Assembly (NCBI GenBank): GCA_003024985.2 | Contig: PXIH01S0001591.1 | DNA length: 17,941 bases | Source of the DNA: Euperipatoides rowelli | Taxonomy: Eukaryota; Onychophora; Udeonychophora; Euonychophora; Peripatopsidae | Direction: 5' to 3' (one strand) | Shown: positions 1-9,262 of the stretch, piece after piece | Layout of the letters: each line of letters begins with the position of its first letter | Position numbering within the stretch: the stretch's first letter is position 1 | The notes under the pieces: generated by a model | Databases searched by the model: none | The model's input: only the letters and a program-made list of their open reading frames with translations | What the model was told of the DNA's origin: nothing | Made by a program: the position numbers and the translations under genes

Positions 1-488
1 GAATTCAGTTCCTCTCCCATAGCTTGTTCCCATTTCTCCCTGTCCTCTGAGTCCATAGCTTCCTTATAGTTCCTTGGTGTTTCCTTTTTAATATTACCAG
101 CTACTGTTTGGTTAGCATGTTCCTCGCTTTTCTTCTTTTCCTCTATACTTGTGGATCTCCTTGCTCCCTTTCTTTGAGATTCCAACTCTGTTTCTTCATA
201 TCTTCTTTTTTCTCTTGCCTGTACTACACCCTTTTTGGTACCAAATGGTCTCCCTCTCCTTGGTACTTCTGCTGCTCCTTCTGGTATATTTATGTTTCCT
301 ACTTCTCCATCTTCTGTTTGTTGTTCCTCTCCTAATTCCTCAAGTTGTTCATCTTCTATTTGTTCTCTTTCTTCCTGTGTTTCTCCTGTTTGATGTTCTC
401 CTTCTGGCTCCTCCAATTGTTCATCTTCTGGCTCATCTAGTTGTTCATCTTCTGTTTCTCCTCTGGTTCCTTCTTGTGTTATTAATCT
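1..488 (-). mobile_element. Ty1/copia-type retrotransposon pol fragment (integrase-RT linker and start of reverse transcriptase), truncated at both ends
   Basis: The minus strand is open for 162 codons (488 down to 3) with no start codon, closed upstream by TAA at 489-491, where the satellite begins. Residues 5-63 form a very acidic linker with an imprecise repeat of the type EDEQLEEP (residues 14-20, 22-28, 46-52). Next come a basic patch RRGRPFGTKKG (77-87), a charged stretch, and PRNYKEAMDSEDREKW (138-153) followed by AMGEEL. In copia-type polyproteins a Y-x-E-A-M ... W-x-x-A-M-x-E-E block opens the reverse transcriptase domain, after a variable linker that follows integrase. Gag, protease, the integrase core and the RT catalytic motifs are absent. 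The RT side runs off the window at a GAATTC, so only the upstream side is visibly truncated, by the satellite. No LTR is seen. The family is clear; host lineage is not. The plus-strand open frames over the same bases are antisense shadows. Confidence 0.85.
417..454 (-). repeat. Short internal repeat in the copia acidic linker
   Basis: The sequence TTGTTCATCTTCTGG is followed 21 bases later by TTGTTCATCTTCTG on the plus strand, and a related TTGTTCATCTTCTA occurs near 345. On the coding strand this gives repeated EDEQL-[DE]-E units. It looks like codon-in-frame slippage in a low-complexity acidic linker. Confidence 0.6.
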
Positions 489-491
489 TTA

Positions 492-1479
492 CATATTAAT
501 GCTCCTAACTCCTGGCCCCATATCAGATGTGACACATTGAAACTCTTAAATCCTGGTCCCAGGATGTGACACATTTATGGCCCTATCTCCTGGCAACAGT
601 ATGTGACACATTGAAGCTCCTAACTCCTGGCTCCAGGATGTTACATATTGATGCTCCTAAATCCTGGTCCCAGGATGTGAAACTTTGACACACCTAAATC
701 CTGCCCCAGGATGTGACACACAGATGCTCCAAACTCCATGTCTGAGGATGTGACACATTGATGCTCCAAACAACTGACACCAATATGTGACACCTTGACA
801 CTCCAAACTCTTGGCCCCTGGATGGGACACCATGATGCTCCAAACTCCTAGCCCCAGGACATGACAGCTTGATGCTCCTAACCCCTGGCTCCAGGACACA
901 AAACCTCAACACTCCTAAATCCTGGCTCCAGGATGTGATACCTTTATGCTCTGAAACCCTGGCCCCAGGATGTGACACATTGTTGCTTTTAACTCCTGGT
1001 CACAGGATGTTACACATTGACGCTCCTAAATCCTGGCCCCAGGACATGAGAACTTGACACTCCTAACTCCTGACCCCAGGATGTGACACCTTGATGCTCT
1101 GAATTCCTGGCCCCAGGACATGACAACTTGATGCTCATAATTCTTGGCCAAAGAATGTAACACATTGATTCCCCTTTTTCCTGGCACCAACATATGATGC
1201 ATTGATGCTCCTAACTCTGGCCCCTTGATGTTGCACATTGATACTCCTAACACCTGGCCCCAGGATGTGACACATTGACACTCCAAACTCCATCCCCCAG
1301 GATGTGACACATTGACACTAAAAACAACTGGAACCAGGATGTGACACCTTGATGCTCTGAACTCCTGGCTCTAGGACATGACAATATTATGCTTCTAACT
1401 CCTAGATCCAGGACATGACACCTTGACACTCGTAAATCATGACTCCAGGATTTGACACATTGACGCTCCTAAGTTCATA
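492..1479 (+). repeat. Satellite array, A orientation, flavour L (left)
   Basis: This is a head-to-tail array of about 37-bp diverged monomers, recognisable by GGATGTGACAC or GGACATGACAC, then TTGATGCTCC or TTGACACTCC, then TAACTCCTGG. It starts directly against the copia fragment near 490. Flavour-L variants include CTCCAAACTCCATG (731-743), CTCCAAACAACTG and CCCCTTGATGTTGCAC (1212-1227). The stretch from about 1195 matches 14045-14335 in the same orientation. Open frames on the minus strand here are by-products of the repeat. Confidence 0.92.
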
Positions 1480-1495
1480 ATATGAACTTAGGAGC
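1465..1495. repeat. Palindrome with 1-base centre (A to B switch)
   Basis: Arms 1465-1479 and 1481-1495 are perfect 15-bp reverse complements around a single A at 1480. With one mismatch (1464/1496) the pairing continues to 1460/1500. The centre reads TTCATA-A-TATGAA. Unlike most centres in this window, it lies within the CTCCTAA part of the monomer. Confidence 0.9.
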
Positions 1496-1642
1496 ATCAA
1501 AACTCCTGGCATCATAATGTGATACTTTATGTAATTAAGTAATTAAGGGAATAATGTGTCACATCCTAGGGCTAGGATATAGGAAAATCAATTCTTGGGG
1601 CCAGGAATTCAGAGCATTAGAGGTATCAATGTGTCACATCCG
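1481..1642 (-). repeat. Scrambled inverted patch in the satellite (mostly B)
   Basis: A short B stub (to about 1500) is followed by a short A piece (about 1500-1525, CTCCTGGCATCATAATGTG), an AT-rich bit with TAATTAAG twice (1532-1547), then B monomers to 1641. The corresponding place in the related copy (14320-14350) runs straight through with a normal A monomer, so about 160-170 bp here look like an insertion or replacement. Both ends are palindromic. Confidence 0.75.
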
Positions 1643-1667
1643 GGATGTGACACATTGATGCCTCTAA
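1617..1667. repeat. Palindrome with 1-base centre (B to A switch)
   Basis: Arms 1617-1641 and 1643-1667 pair with one mismatch (1624/1660) around G at 1642. The middle reads CACATCC-G-GGATGTG, which falls at the GGATGTG point of the monomer. Confidence 0.9.
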
Positions 1668-2020
1668 TTCCTTGCACCAAGATGTGATACATTAATGTTC
1701 CTATCTCCTGGCCCCAATGTGGGACACATTGATTTTCCTATATCCTAGCCCTAGGATGTTACACATTGATGCTCTTAAATCCTGGCCCCAGGATATGACA
1801 CATTGATGTTCCTAACCCCTGGCCCCAGGATTTGACACATTAATGCTCCTAACTCCTGGGCCCAGGATGGGACACATTGATGCCCCTATCGCCTGGTGCC
1901 AGGATGTGACACATTGAAGTCATAACTTCTGGCTTCAGGATGTTACACATTGATGCTCCTAACTCCTGGCCCCAGGACATGACATCTAGATGCTACAGGA
2001 CATGACACCTTGACACTTCT
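1643..2020 (+). repeat. Satellite array, A orientation
   Basis: About ten monomers read GGATGTGACACATTGATGC...CTCCTGGCCCC. The first part (to about 1695, including TCTAATTCCTTGCACCAAG) matches 14360-14398. The array turns to B at about 2020, after TTGACACTTCT, without a clear palindrome. Confidence 0.88.
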
Positions 2021-2635
2021 GGGGTTAAGAATTAGGGCATCAATTTGTCATGTTCTGTGGCCAGGAGTTAGGTGCAACAATGTGTCACATCTTGGGGCCA
2101 GGATTTAGGAGTGTTGAGGTGTCATATCCTGGAGCCAGAAGTTAGGTACATCAAATTGTCATGTCCTGGGGCCAAGAATTCAGAGCATTAAGGTGAATTC
2201 AGAGCATTAAGGTGTAACATCCTGGGGCCAGGAGTTAGGAGCATCATTGTGTCAAATCCTGGGACAAGGAGTTCAGAGCATCAATGTTTCACATCTTGGT
2301 GCTAGTAATTAAGGGAATCAATGTGTCACATCCTGGGGCATGAGTTAGGAGTGTTAATGCATCATGTTATGGGGCCAGGAGTTAGGAACATCAATGTGTC
2401 ATATCAATGTGTTCACATCCTGGAGTAAGGATTTAGGAGTGTTGAGGTGGTGTTATGTCCTGGAGCCAGGAGTTTGGATCATAAAATTGTCATGTCCTGG
2501 GCCAGGAGTTCGGAGCATCAAGGTGTCACCTCAGAGCGTCAATGTGTCACATCATGGGGCATGGAGTTTGCAGTGTAAATGTGTCATTTGGCAAGTTAGG
2601 AGTGTCAATGTATAACATCAAGAGGCCAGGAGTTA

Positions 2636-2678
2636 GGAGCATCAGTGCATCATATAATATATGATGCACTAATGCTCC
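2636..2678. repeat. 43-bp palindrome with 1-base centre
   Basis: Arms 2636-2656 and 2658-2678 (21 bp) pair with one mismatch (2643/2671) around A at 2657. The right arm is a short A-oriented stub inside a B array, and B monomers resume at once at GGTGCCAGG. Confidence 0.92.
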
Positions 2679-3950
2679 TGGTGCCAGGAATCAGGGGAAT
2701 CAATGTATTACATTCTGGGGCCAAGAGTTATGAGTGTCAATGTGTAATGTTCTGTGGCCAGGAGTAAAGAGCAACATTGTGTCACCTCCTGGAGCCAGGA
2801 GTTTGGAGTGTCAATGTGTCACATCCTGGAGCCAGGATTTAGGAATGTCGAGGTGTCATGTCCTGGAGCAAGAGGTTAGGAGCATCAAGTTGTCATGTCC
2901 TTGGGCAGGAGTTTGGAGCATCAAGGTGTCACATCCTGGGGCCAGGAGTTTGGAGTGTTAAGCTGTAACATCCTGGTGTCAGTAGTTTGGAGCATCAATG
3001 TGTCACATCCTGGGGCCAGGAGTTAGGAGTGTCAATGTGTAACATCCTAAGGCCAGGAGATAGGAGCATCAATGCATCACATCTTGTTGCCAGGAATTAG
3101 GGGCACCAAGAGTTAGGGGATCAATGTGTCATGTTTTAGGGTTAGGGTTTAGGTGTGTTGTCCTAGGGCCAAGAATTCAGAGCATCAAGGTGTAAGATCC
3201 TAGGGCCAGGAGTTAGGAGCATCATTGTGTCAAATCCTGGGGCAAGGAGTTCATACCATTAAGATGTCACATCCTGGGACCAGGAGTTTGGAGCATCAAT
3301 TTGTCACATCTTGGTGCTAGGAATTAAGGGAATCAATGTGTCACATCCTGGGGGAAGAGTTAGGAGTGTCAATGCATCATGAGTTAGGAGCATCAATGTG
3401 TCATATTCTGGGAACAGGAGTTAGGAGCATCAATGTGTCACATCCTGGGGCCAGGATTTATGAGCATCAAGGGGTCATGACTTGGGGCCAGGAATTAGGA
3501 GCATTAATGTGTCACATCTAGGTGTCAAGAATTAGAGGTATCAATGCATCACATCCTGGGGCCAAAAGTTAGGAGCATCAATGTATCACATCCTGGAGTC
3601 AGGATTTAGAAGTGTCTAGGTGCCATGTCCTGGAGCCAGGAGTTAGTATCATAAAATTGTCATGTCCTGGGGCCAGGAGTTTGGAGCATCAAGGTGTCAC
3701 ATCCTGGTGCCAGGAGTTTGGAATGTCAATGTGTCACATCCTGTGGCATGGAGTTTGGAGTGTCAATGTGTCACTTCCTGGGGCCAGGAGTTAGGAACAT
3801 CAATGCATCATATTTATGTGCCAGGAATTAGGTGAATCAATGTGTTACATTCTGGATCCAAGAGTTATGAGTGTGTAATGTTTCATGTTCTGTGGCCAGG
3901 AGTTAGGAAGTGTCACATCCTGGTGCCAGGAGTTCAGAACATCACATCCT

Positions 3951-3981
3951 GGAGCATCAAGATGTGACACATTGATGCTCC
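3951..3981. repeat. Inverted repeat, 10-bp arms, 11-base spacer
   Basis: GGAGCATCAA (3951-3960) and TTGATGCTCC (3972-3981) flank GATGTGACACA. The spacer and right arm are A-oriented within a B array, so this is a short inverted unit. Confidence 0.75.
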
Positions 3982-4613
3982 AGGAGTTTGGAGGATCAAT
4001 GTGTCACATCTTGGTGTTAGGAATTAAGGGCATCAATGTCTCATGTCCTAGGGCAATAATTAGAATTGTAGAAGTGTCATGTTATGGGGCCAGGAGTTAT
4101 GAGCAACAATATGTCAAATCCTGGGGCCAGGAGTTAGGAGTGTCAATGTGTCAAATCCTGGAGCCAGGATTTATGAGTGTCGATGTGTCATGTCCAGGAG
4201 CCAGGAGTTAGGAGCATCAAGTTGTCATGTCCTTGGGCAGTGGTTTGGAGCATCAAGGTGTCACATCCTGGGGCCAGGAGTTTGGAGTGTCAAGGTGTTA
4301 CATCCTGGTGTCAGGAGTTTGGAGCATCAATTTGTCACATCCTGGGTCCAGGATTTAGGATTGTCAATGTGTAACATCCTGGGGCCAGGAGATAGAGCAT
4401 CAATGCATCACATCTTGGTGTCAGGAATTAGGGGCATCAATGTGTTACATCCTGGGGCCAAGAGTTAGGGCATCAATGTGTCATGTTCTGGGGCCAGGAG
4501 TTCGGTGCAACAATGTGTCACATCTTGGGGTCAAGAGTTTAGAATGTCAATGTGTCACATCCTGGAGCCAGGATTTAGGAGCATCAAGTTGTCATGTCCT
4601 GGGGCCAGGAATT

Positions 4614-4658
4614 CAGAGCATCAAGGTGTAACATCCGATGTTACACCTTGATGCTCTG
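4614..4658. repeat. Perfect 45-bp palindrome with 1-base centre
   Basis: Arms 4614-4635 and 4637-4658 are perfect 22-bp reverse complements around C at 4636. The centre reads ACATC-C-GATGT. B monomers continue on both sides, so the right arm is an A stub copied from the left. Confidence 0.95.
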
Positions 4659-5003
4659 GGGCCAGGAATTAGGAGCATCATTGTGTCAAATCCTGGGACG
4701 AGGAGTTAAGAGCATTAAGATGTCACATCCTGGGGCCGGGAGTTGGGAGCATCAATGTGTCACATCTTGGGGCTTGGGAATAAATGTGTCACATCCTGGG
4801 GCAAGAGTTAGGAGTGTCAATGCATCTTGTTATGCTCCTAACTTCATACCCCATGACATGACACATTGACATTCCAAACTCCTGGCACCAGAATGTGACA
4901 CTTTGATGCTCCAAAGTCCTGTCCCCAGGATGTGACACTTTGATGCTCTGAACTCCTGGCCCCAGGGCATGATTGATGCTCCTAACTCCTATCTCCAGGA
5001 TAG

Positions 5004-5030
5004 GAGGTGTCATATCCGATATGACACCTC
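5004..5030. repeat. Perfect 27-bp palindrome with 1-base centre
   Basis: Arms 5004-5016 and 5018-5030 (13 bp) are perfect around C at 5017 (ATATC-C-GATAT). A 14-base B stub is inserted after CTCCAGGAT in an A array. Confidence 0.92.
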
Positions 5031-5292
5031 AACACTCCTAAATCCTAAGATCCAAGATGTGATACATTGACACTCCAAACTACTGGCCCCAGAAGGGGAA
5101 ACAATGTTGCTCCTAACTCCTGGCAACAGAACATGACACATTGACACTCATAACTCTTGGCCCCAGAATGTAACACATTGTTTCCCCTAATTGCTGGCAC
5201 CAAATAATGCATTGATGATCCTAACTCCTGGTCCCTTGATGTTACACATTGACACTCCAAACTACATGCCTGACGAGTTTGGAGCATCAAGG

Positions 5293-5311
5293 TGTCACAT
5301 CCGATGTGACA
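5293..5311. repeat. 19-bp palindrome with 1-base centre, right end of a B stub
   Basis: Arms 5293-5301 and 5303-5311 (9 bp) are perfect around C at 5302 (CACATC-C-GATGTG). The B stub runs from about 5275 (GAGTTTGGAGCATCAAGG) to 5301. The following A copy has TGACATGACACAC where the stub predicts TGACACC, so it has changed since. Confidence 0.85.
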
Positions 5312-5884
5312 TGACACACTTAACTCCTGGCCCCAGGATGTGATACATTGACACTCCTAAATCATGGCCACAGGATGTGACACATTGATGCTCCTAAATA
5401 CTGGCCTCAGGAGGTTACACATAGATGCTCCTTGCCCCAGGATGTGACATCTTGATGCTCCTAAATCCTGGCTCCAGGATGTCACACCTTGATGCTCCTA
5501 ACTCCTACCCCAGGACATGACATCTTGATGCTCCTAATTCCTGACTCCAGGACATGACACCCTTAGGGTCCTAAATCCTAGCCCCAGGATGTGACACATT
5601 GACACCCTAACTCCTGGCCCCAGGATGTGACATTGATGCTCCTAAATCCTTGCCCCAGGATGTGACACCTTGATGCTCCTAACTCCTGGCCCCAGGACAT
5701 GACACATTGAAACTCATAACTCCTGGCAATCACCATAATGTGACACATTGATGCTCCTAAATCATGGCCCCAGGATGTGACACATTGATGCCCCTATATC
5801 CTGGCACCAGGATGTGACACATTTATGCTCCTAACTCCTGGCCCCAGGACATGACACATTGAACTCTTAACACCTGGTAGCATG

Positions 5885-6044
5885 ATGTGTCATGTCCTGG
5901 GGCCAGGAGTTAGGAACATAAATGTGTCACATATTGGTGCCAGGATATAGGGGCATCAATATGTCACATCTTGGGGCCAGGAGTTAGGAGTGTCAACATG
6001 TCATGTCATGGGGCCAGGAGTTAGGAGCATTAAGGTGTCACATA
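5885..6044 (-). repeat. Satellite segment, B orientation
   Basis: About four B monomers follow an A to B change in CATGATGTGTCATGTCC (near 5889). The segment ends at the palindrome centred on 6045. This is the longest B stub inside the central A array. Confidence 0.88.
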
Positions 6045-6077
6045 CTATGTGACACCTTGATGCTCCTAACTCCTGGC
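6013..6077. repeat. 65-bp palindrome with 1-base centre
   Basis: Arms 6013-6044 and 6046-6077 (32 bp) pair with one mismatch (6031/6059, a T-G pair) around C at 6045. The centre reads CACATA-C-TATGTG. Confidence 0.95.
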
Positions 6078-6350
6078 ACCAAGATGTGACACATTTATGC
6101 TCCTAACTCCTGGCCCCAGGACATGACATGTTGACACTCCTAACTCCTGGCCCCAAGATGTGACATATTGATGCCCCTTTATCCTGGCACCAAAATGTGA
6201 CACATTTATGTTCCTAACTCCTGGCCCCAGGACATGACACATTGAAATACTAACACCTGGTATCATGATGTGACACATTGATGCCCCTAACTCCTGGGAA
6301 TCACCAGGTTGTGACACATTGATGCTCCTAACTCATGGTCCCAGGATGTG
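6046..6350 (+). repeat. Satellite array, A orientation
   Basis: These monomers include GACATGTTGACACTCC (6125-6140), an unusual TG version of the CACATTGA step, and a longer variant with CTGGGAATCACCAGG (6292-6306) that recurs as CTGGCAATCACCAG elsewhere. Confidence 0.88.
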
Positions 6351-6680
6351 ATACGTTTACACCCCTTACTCCTTGTCTCAGGATGTGACACATTGCTGCT
6401 CCTATGTGATGGACCCAGGACATGACACATTGAACACCTAACACCTGGTACCATGATGTGACACATTTATGCTCCTAACTCCTAGCCCCAAGATGTAACA
6501 CCTTGACAGTCCAAACTCCTGGCCCCAGGACATGACACCTCAACAATCCTAAATCCTGGCTTCATGATGTGACACATTGATACCCCTAACTCCTGGCCCC
6601 AGAATGTGTCACAGTGTTGCTCCTAACTCCTTGTCCCTGAACATGACACACATTGACACATCTTGGTACTCAGGAGGTAG

Positions 6681-6721
6681 GGGCATCAATGTGTCACATC
6701 CAATGTGACACATTGATGCCC
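6681..6721. repeat. Fold-back carried in the HOR: 19-bp perfect arms, 3-base spacer
   Basis: Arms 6681-6699 and 6703-6721 are exact reverse complements around CCA. The B stub before it starts near 6661 (TCTTGGTACTCAGG). The same structure recurs at 8111-8151, 11273-11307 and, inverted, near 15840-15870. Confidence 0.93.
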
Positions 6722-7466
6722 ATAACTCCTGGACCCAGGATGTGACACTTTACTCTCCTAACTCCTGGTCCAATGATGTGACACAATGATTCCCCTATCT
6801 CCTGGCAATCACCAGAATGTTAAAAATTGACACTCCTAACTCCAGGCCCCAGGATGTGACACCTTGATGCTCCTAACTCCTAACCCCAGGACATGACACA
6901 TTGATGCTCCTAACTCCAGCCACCAGGATGTGACACATTAATTTCTCCTAACTCCTGGCCCTACTCCACATTGATGCTCCAAACTCCTGCCCACAGGATG
7001 TGACACATTGATGTTTTCAACTCCTGGCCCCAGGACATGACACCTCAACACTCCTAATTACTGGCTCAAGGATGTGACACCTTGACACCCCTAAATCATT
7101 GCCCCAGGATTGATACATTGATGCTCCTAACTACTGGCGTCAGGATGTTACACATAAATGCTCCTAACTACTGGCCCCAGGATGTGACACTTTGATGCTC
7201 CTAAATCCCAGCTCCTGGCCCCAGGACATGACACATTGTTGCTCCTAACTCCTGGTCCCAGGATATGACACATTGATTCTCCTAACTCCTGGCCCCACCT
7301 ATGAGACACATTGATGGTCCTGCCCCAGGACATGACATATCCTTGCCCCAGGATGTGACACATTGATGCTCCTAACTCCTGGTCCCAGAATGTGACACAT
7401 CATTGCTCCTAACTCCTGGCACCAGGATGTGACAACTTGATGCTCCTAACAACTGGCACCTTAATT

Positions 7467-7533
7467 GTACCAGGTGTTAGGAGTTCAATGTGTCATGTAA
7501 TACATGACACATTGAACTCCTAACACCTGGTAC
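7467..7533. repeat. Perfect 67-bp palindrome with 1-base centre
   Basis: Arms 7467-7499 and 7501-7533 are perfect 33-bp reverse complements around A at 7500 (CATGTA-A-TACATG). The right arm is the AACTCCTAACACCTGGTACC variant monomer seen singly at 6434 and 7804, so the left arm is the added inverted copy. Confidence 0.96.
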
Positions 7534-7583
7534 CATGATGTGACACATTGATGCTCCTAACTCCTGGCCCCAGGATGTTACTT

Positions 7584-7626
7584 GAGTTCAGAGCATCAAG
7601 ATGTGACACCTTGATGCTCTAAACTC
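7584..7626. repeat. Inverted repeat, 17-bp arms, 9-base spacer
   Basis: Arms 7584-7600 and 7610-7626 pair with one mismatch (7589/7621) around ATGTGACAC. A 17-base B stub has replaced part of an A monomer after GGATGTTACTT. Confidence 0.85.
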
Positions 7627-8011
7627 CTGGGCCCAGGACATGACATTTTGATGCTCCTAATTCCTGGCTCAAGGACATGACACCCTGATGATCCTAATTC
7701 ATGTCCCCAGGATGTGACACATTGACACCCCTAACTCTTTGTATCAGGATGTGACACATTGCTGCTCCTATGTGATGGACCCAGGACATGACACATTGAA
7801 CACCTAACACCTGGTACCATGATGTGACACATTGATGCTCCTAAATCCTGCCCCAGGACATGAAACATTGATGCTCCTAACTCCAGGCATGAGGATGTAA
7901 CACATTGATGCTCCAAACTCCCGGCCCCAGTACATTACACCTCAACAATCCTAAATCCTGGCTCCATGATGTGACACATTGATACCCCTAACTCCTGGCC
8001 CCAAAACACTG

Positions 8012-8058
8012 TAGGAGCAACACTGTGTCACATTCAATGTGACACAGTATGGCTCCTA
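8012..8058. repeat. 47-bp palindrome with 1-base centre
   Basis: Arms 8012-8034 and 8036-8058 (23 bp) pair with two mismatches around C at 8035 (CACATT-C-AATGTG). Copy 1 at the equivalent place (6601-6630) has no stub. Confidence 0.92.
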
Positions 8059-8110
8059 ACTCCTGGTCCCAGAACATGACACATTGACACATCTTGGTAC
8101 CAACAGGTAG

Positions 8111-8151
8111 GGGCATCAATGTGTCACATCCAATGTGACAAATTCATGCCC
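8111..8151. repeat. Fold-back carried in the HOR, copy 2
   Basis: Arms 8111-8129 and 8133-8151 match 6681-6721, with the same CCA spacer and two mismatches in the right arm (AAATTCATG for ACATTGATG). Confidence 0.92.
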
Positions 8152-8501
8152 ATAACTCCTGGACCCTGGATATGACACTTTACACTCCTAACTCCTGGTC
8201 TCAGGATGTGACACATTGATGCCCTTTCTCCTGGCAATCACCAGAGTGTGTCACATAGATGCTCCTAGCTCATGGCCCCAGGATGTTAGATATTGATGCT
8301 CCTAACTCCTGGCCCCAGGATGTCACACCTTGATGCTCCTAAATCCTAGACCCTGGATGAGACACTTTTACACTCCTAACTCCTGGCCCCAGGATGTGAC
8401 ACCTTGATGCTCCTAACTCCTGACCCCAAGACATGACACATTGATGCTCCTAACTCCAGGCACCAAGATGTGACACATTGATTCTCATAACTCCTGGCCC
8501 T

Positions 8502-8540
8502 CATCAATGTGTTACATCAATTTGATGTGACACATTGATG
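8502..8540. repeat. 39-bp palindrome with 1-base centre
   Basis: Arms 8502-8520 and 8522-8540 (19 bp) pair with one mismatch (8513/8529) around T at 8521 (CATCAA-T-TTGATG). The equivalent place in copy 1 (about 6962-6970, GGCCCTACTCCACATTG) also looks disturbed. Confidence 0.92.
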
Positions 8541-8742
8541 TTCTAAACTCCTGGCCCCAGGACATGACACCTCAACACTCCTAATTCCTGGCTCAAGGAT
8601 GTGACACCCCTAAATCAGGATGTGACAAATTGATGCTCCTAACTACTGGCCTCAGGATGTTACACATAAATGCTCCTAACTACTGGCCCCAGGATGTGAC
8701 ACTTTGATGCTCCTAAATCCCAGATCCTGGCCCTAAATCCTA

Positions 8743-8801
8743 GGCAGGACATGATCTTAAGGAGTTAGGAGCATGTCCTGCCCCAGGACATGCTCCTAAC
8801 T
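8743..8801. repeat. Nested, mutually exclusive hairpins
   Basis: One inverted repeat has perfect 18-bp arms at 8763-8780 and 8784-8801 around CCC. A second uses GGCAGGACATG (8743-8753) and CATGTCCTGCC (8772-8782), 11 bp perfect, so its right arm overlaps the first hairpin's left arm and spacer. Only one can form at a time. Confidence 0.85.
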
Positions 8802-8935
8802 TCTGGACCAAGGACATAACATATTGACACTCTTAACTCCTGGACCCAGGATGTGATACATTGACTGTCCTGAATCATGGACCAGGATGTGACACATTGA
8901 TGCTCCTAACTACTAGCTTCAGGATGTTACATATA

Positions 8936-8969
8936 AATGCTCCTAACAATTTGATGCTCCTAACAATTT
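8936..8969 (+). repeat. 17-bp tandem duplication within a monomer
   Basis: ATGCTCCTAACAATTT occurs twice in succession, followed by a third start GATGCTCCTAAATCC. The duplicated unit is shorter than the 37-bp monomer. Confidence 0.85.
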
Positions 8970-9050
8970 GATGCTCCTAAATCCTGGCTCCAGGATGTGA
9001 AACCTTGATGCTCCTAACTCAACACTCCTAAGTCCTGGCTCCAGGATGTT

Positions 9051-9157
9051 TCATATGATATGACACTTTGGGGTAGGAGTTAGAAGCATCAAAGTGTCAT
9101 TTAATAAATGACACTTTGATGCTTCTAACTCCTATCCCAATGTGTCATATCATATGA
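9051..9157. repeat. 107-bp near-perfect palindrome with 1-base centre
   Basis: Arms 9051-9103 and 9105-9157 (53 bp) pair with two mismatches (9073/9135 and 9067/9141) around A at 9104 (GTCATTTA-A-TAAATGAC). The right arm and what follows (to about 9260) recur without the left arm at 9951-10100. Confidence 0.96.
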
Positions 9158-9262
9158 CTCATTGATGCTCCTAACTCCATGCCTCAGGAGGAGACATACT
9201 GACACTCCAAACTCCTAGCACCAGGGTGTGACACCATGATGCTACAAACTCTTAGCCCTTGG
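9105..9262 (+). repeat. Segment duplicated at 9945-10102 (stub-bearing copy)
   Basis: Shared features in order are ACACTTTGATGCTTCTAACT, CCAATGTGTCATATCATATGA, GCCTCAGGAGGAGACATACTG and GCTACAAACTCTTAGCCCTT. The offset is 840 bases at the start. Upstream, 8802-8861 also matches 9753-9812 (GGACCAAGGACATAACATATTG). Confidence 0.92.

Larger units (their letters stand above)
2021..4830 (-). repeat. Satellite array, B orientation, flavour L
   Basis: This 2.8-kb array reads AGCATCAATGTGTCACATCC then TGGGGCCAGGAGTTAGG on the plus strand, the reverse complement of A. Variant markers recur at irregular spacing of about 300-770 bp: GGAGCCAGGATTTAGGA then TGTCGAGG or a derivative (2826, 3591, 4157), GCATCAATGCATCA-type monomers (3066, 3541, 3800, 4395), and GAATTAGGGG[A/C]ATCAATG (2689, 4425). 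This suggests a loose higher-order unit of about 11-12 monomers disturbed by deletions. Three small fold-backs lie inside. Plus-strand open frames up to 108 aa are repeat by-products. Confidence 0.9.
4831..5884 (+). repeat. Satellite array, A orientation, with two small fold-backs
   Basis: The B to A change near 4830 is flanked by AGTTAGGAG (4806-4814) and CTCCTAACT (4835-4843). Up to about 5270 the array carries flavour-L variants: CCCCAGAATGTAACACATTG (5161-5180), TAATTGCTGGCACC and CCCTTGATGTTACACATTG. Beyond 5303 monomers are closer to the general type. Fold-backs at 5004-5030 and 5293-5311 interrupt it. Confidence 0.88.
6351..7715 (+). repeat. Higher-order repeat copy 1, flavour R
   Basis: The copy opens with ACTCCTTGTCTCAGG and CTCCTATGTGATGGACCC (6391), followed by an AACACCTAACACCTGGTACC monomer (6434). 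Then come CTCAACAATCCTAAATCC (6539), a TGTTGCTCCTAACTCC monomer, the fold-back at 6681-6721 and CTGGCAATCACCAG (6811). The same order recurs from 7731; 6535-7215 lines up with 7940-8735 with small indels. Confidence 0.85.

Noticed and set aside
108-499. Two plus-strand open frames rich in Leu, Phe and Ser
   Set aside because: They are antisense to the copia pol frame; the Leu/Phe richness is the complement of Glu/Lys/Gln codons.
2021-2030. Palindrome at the A to B change near 2020
   Set aside because: The bases on the two sides do not pair beyond chance; the switch is abrupt, so I call only an orientation change.
4614-4658. Hairpins as transcription terminators
   Set aside because: No gene lies upstream and no T-run follows; the hairpins form by inverted duplication of satellite sequence.
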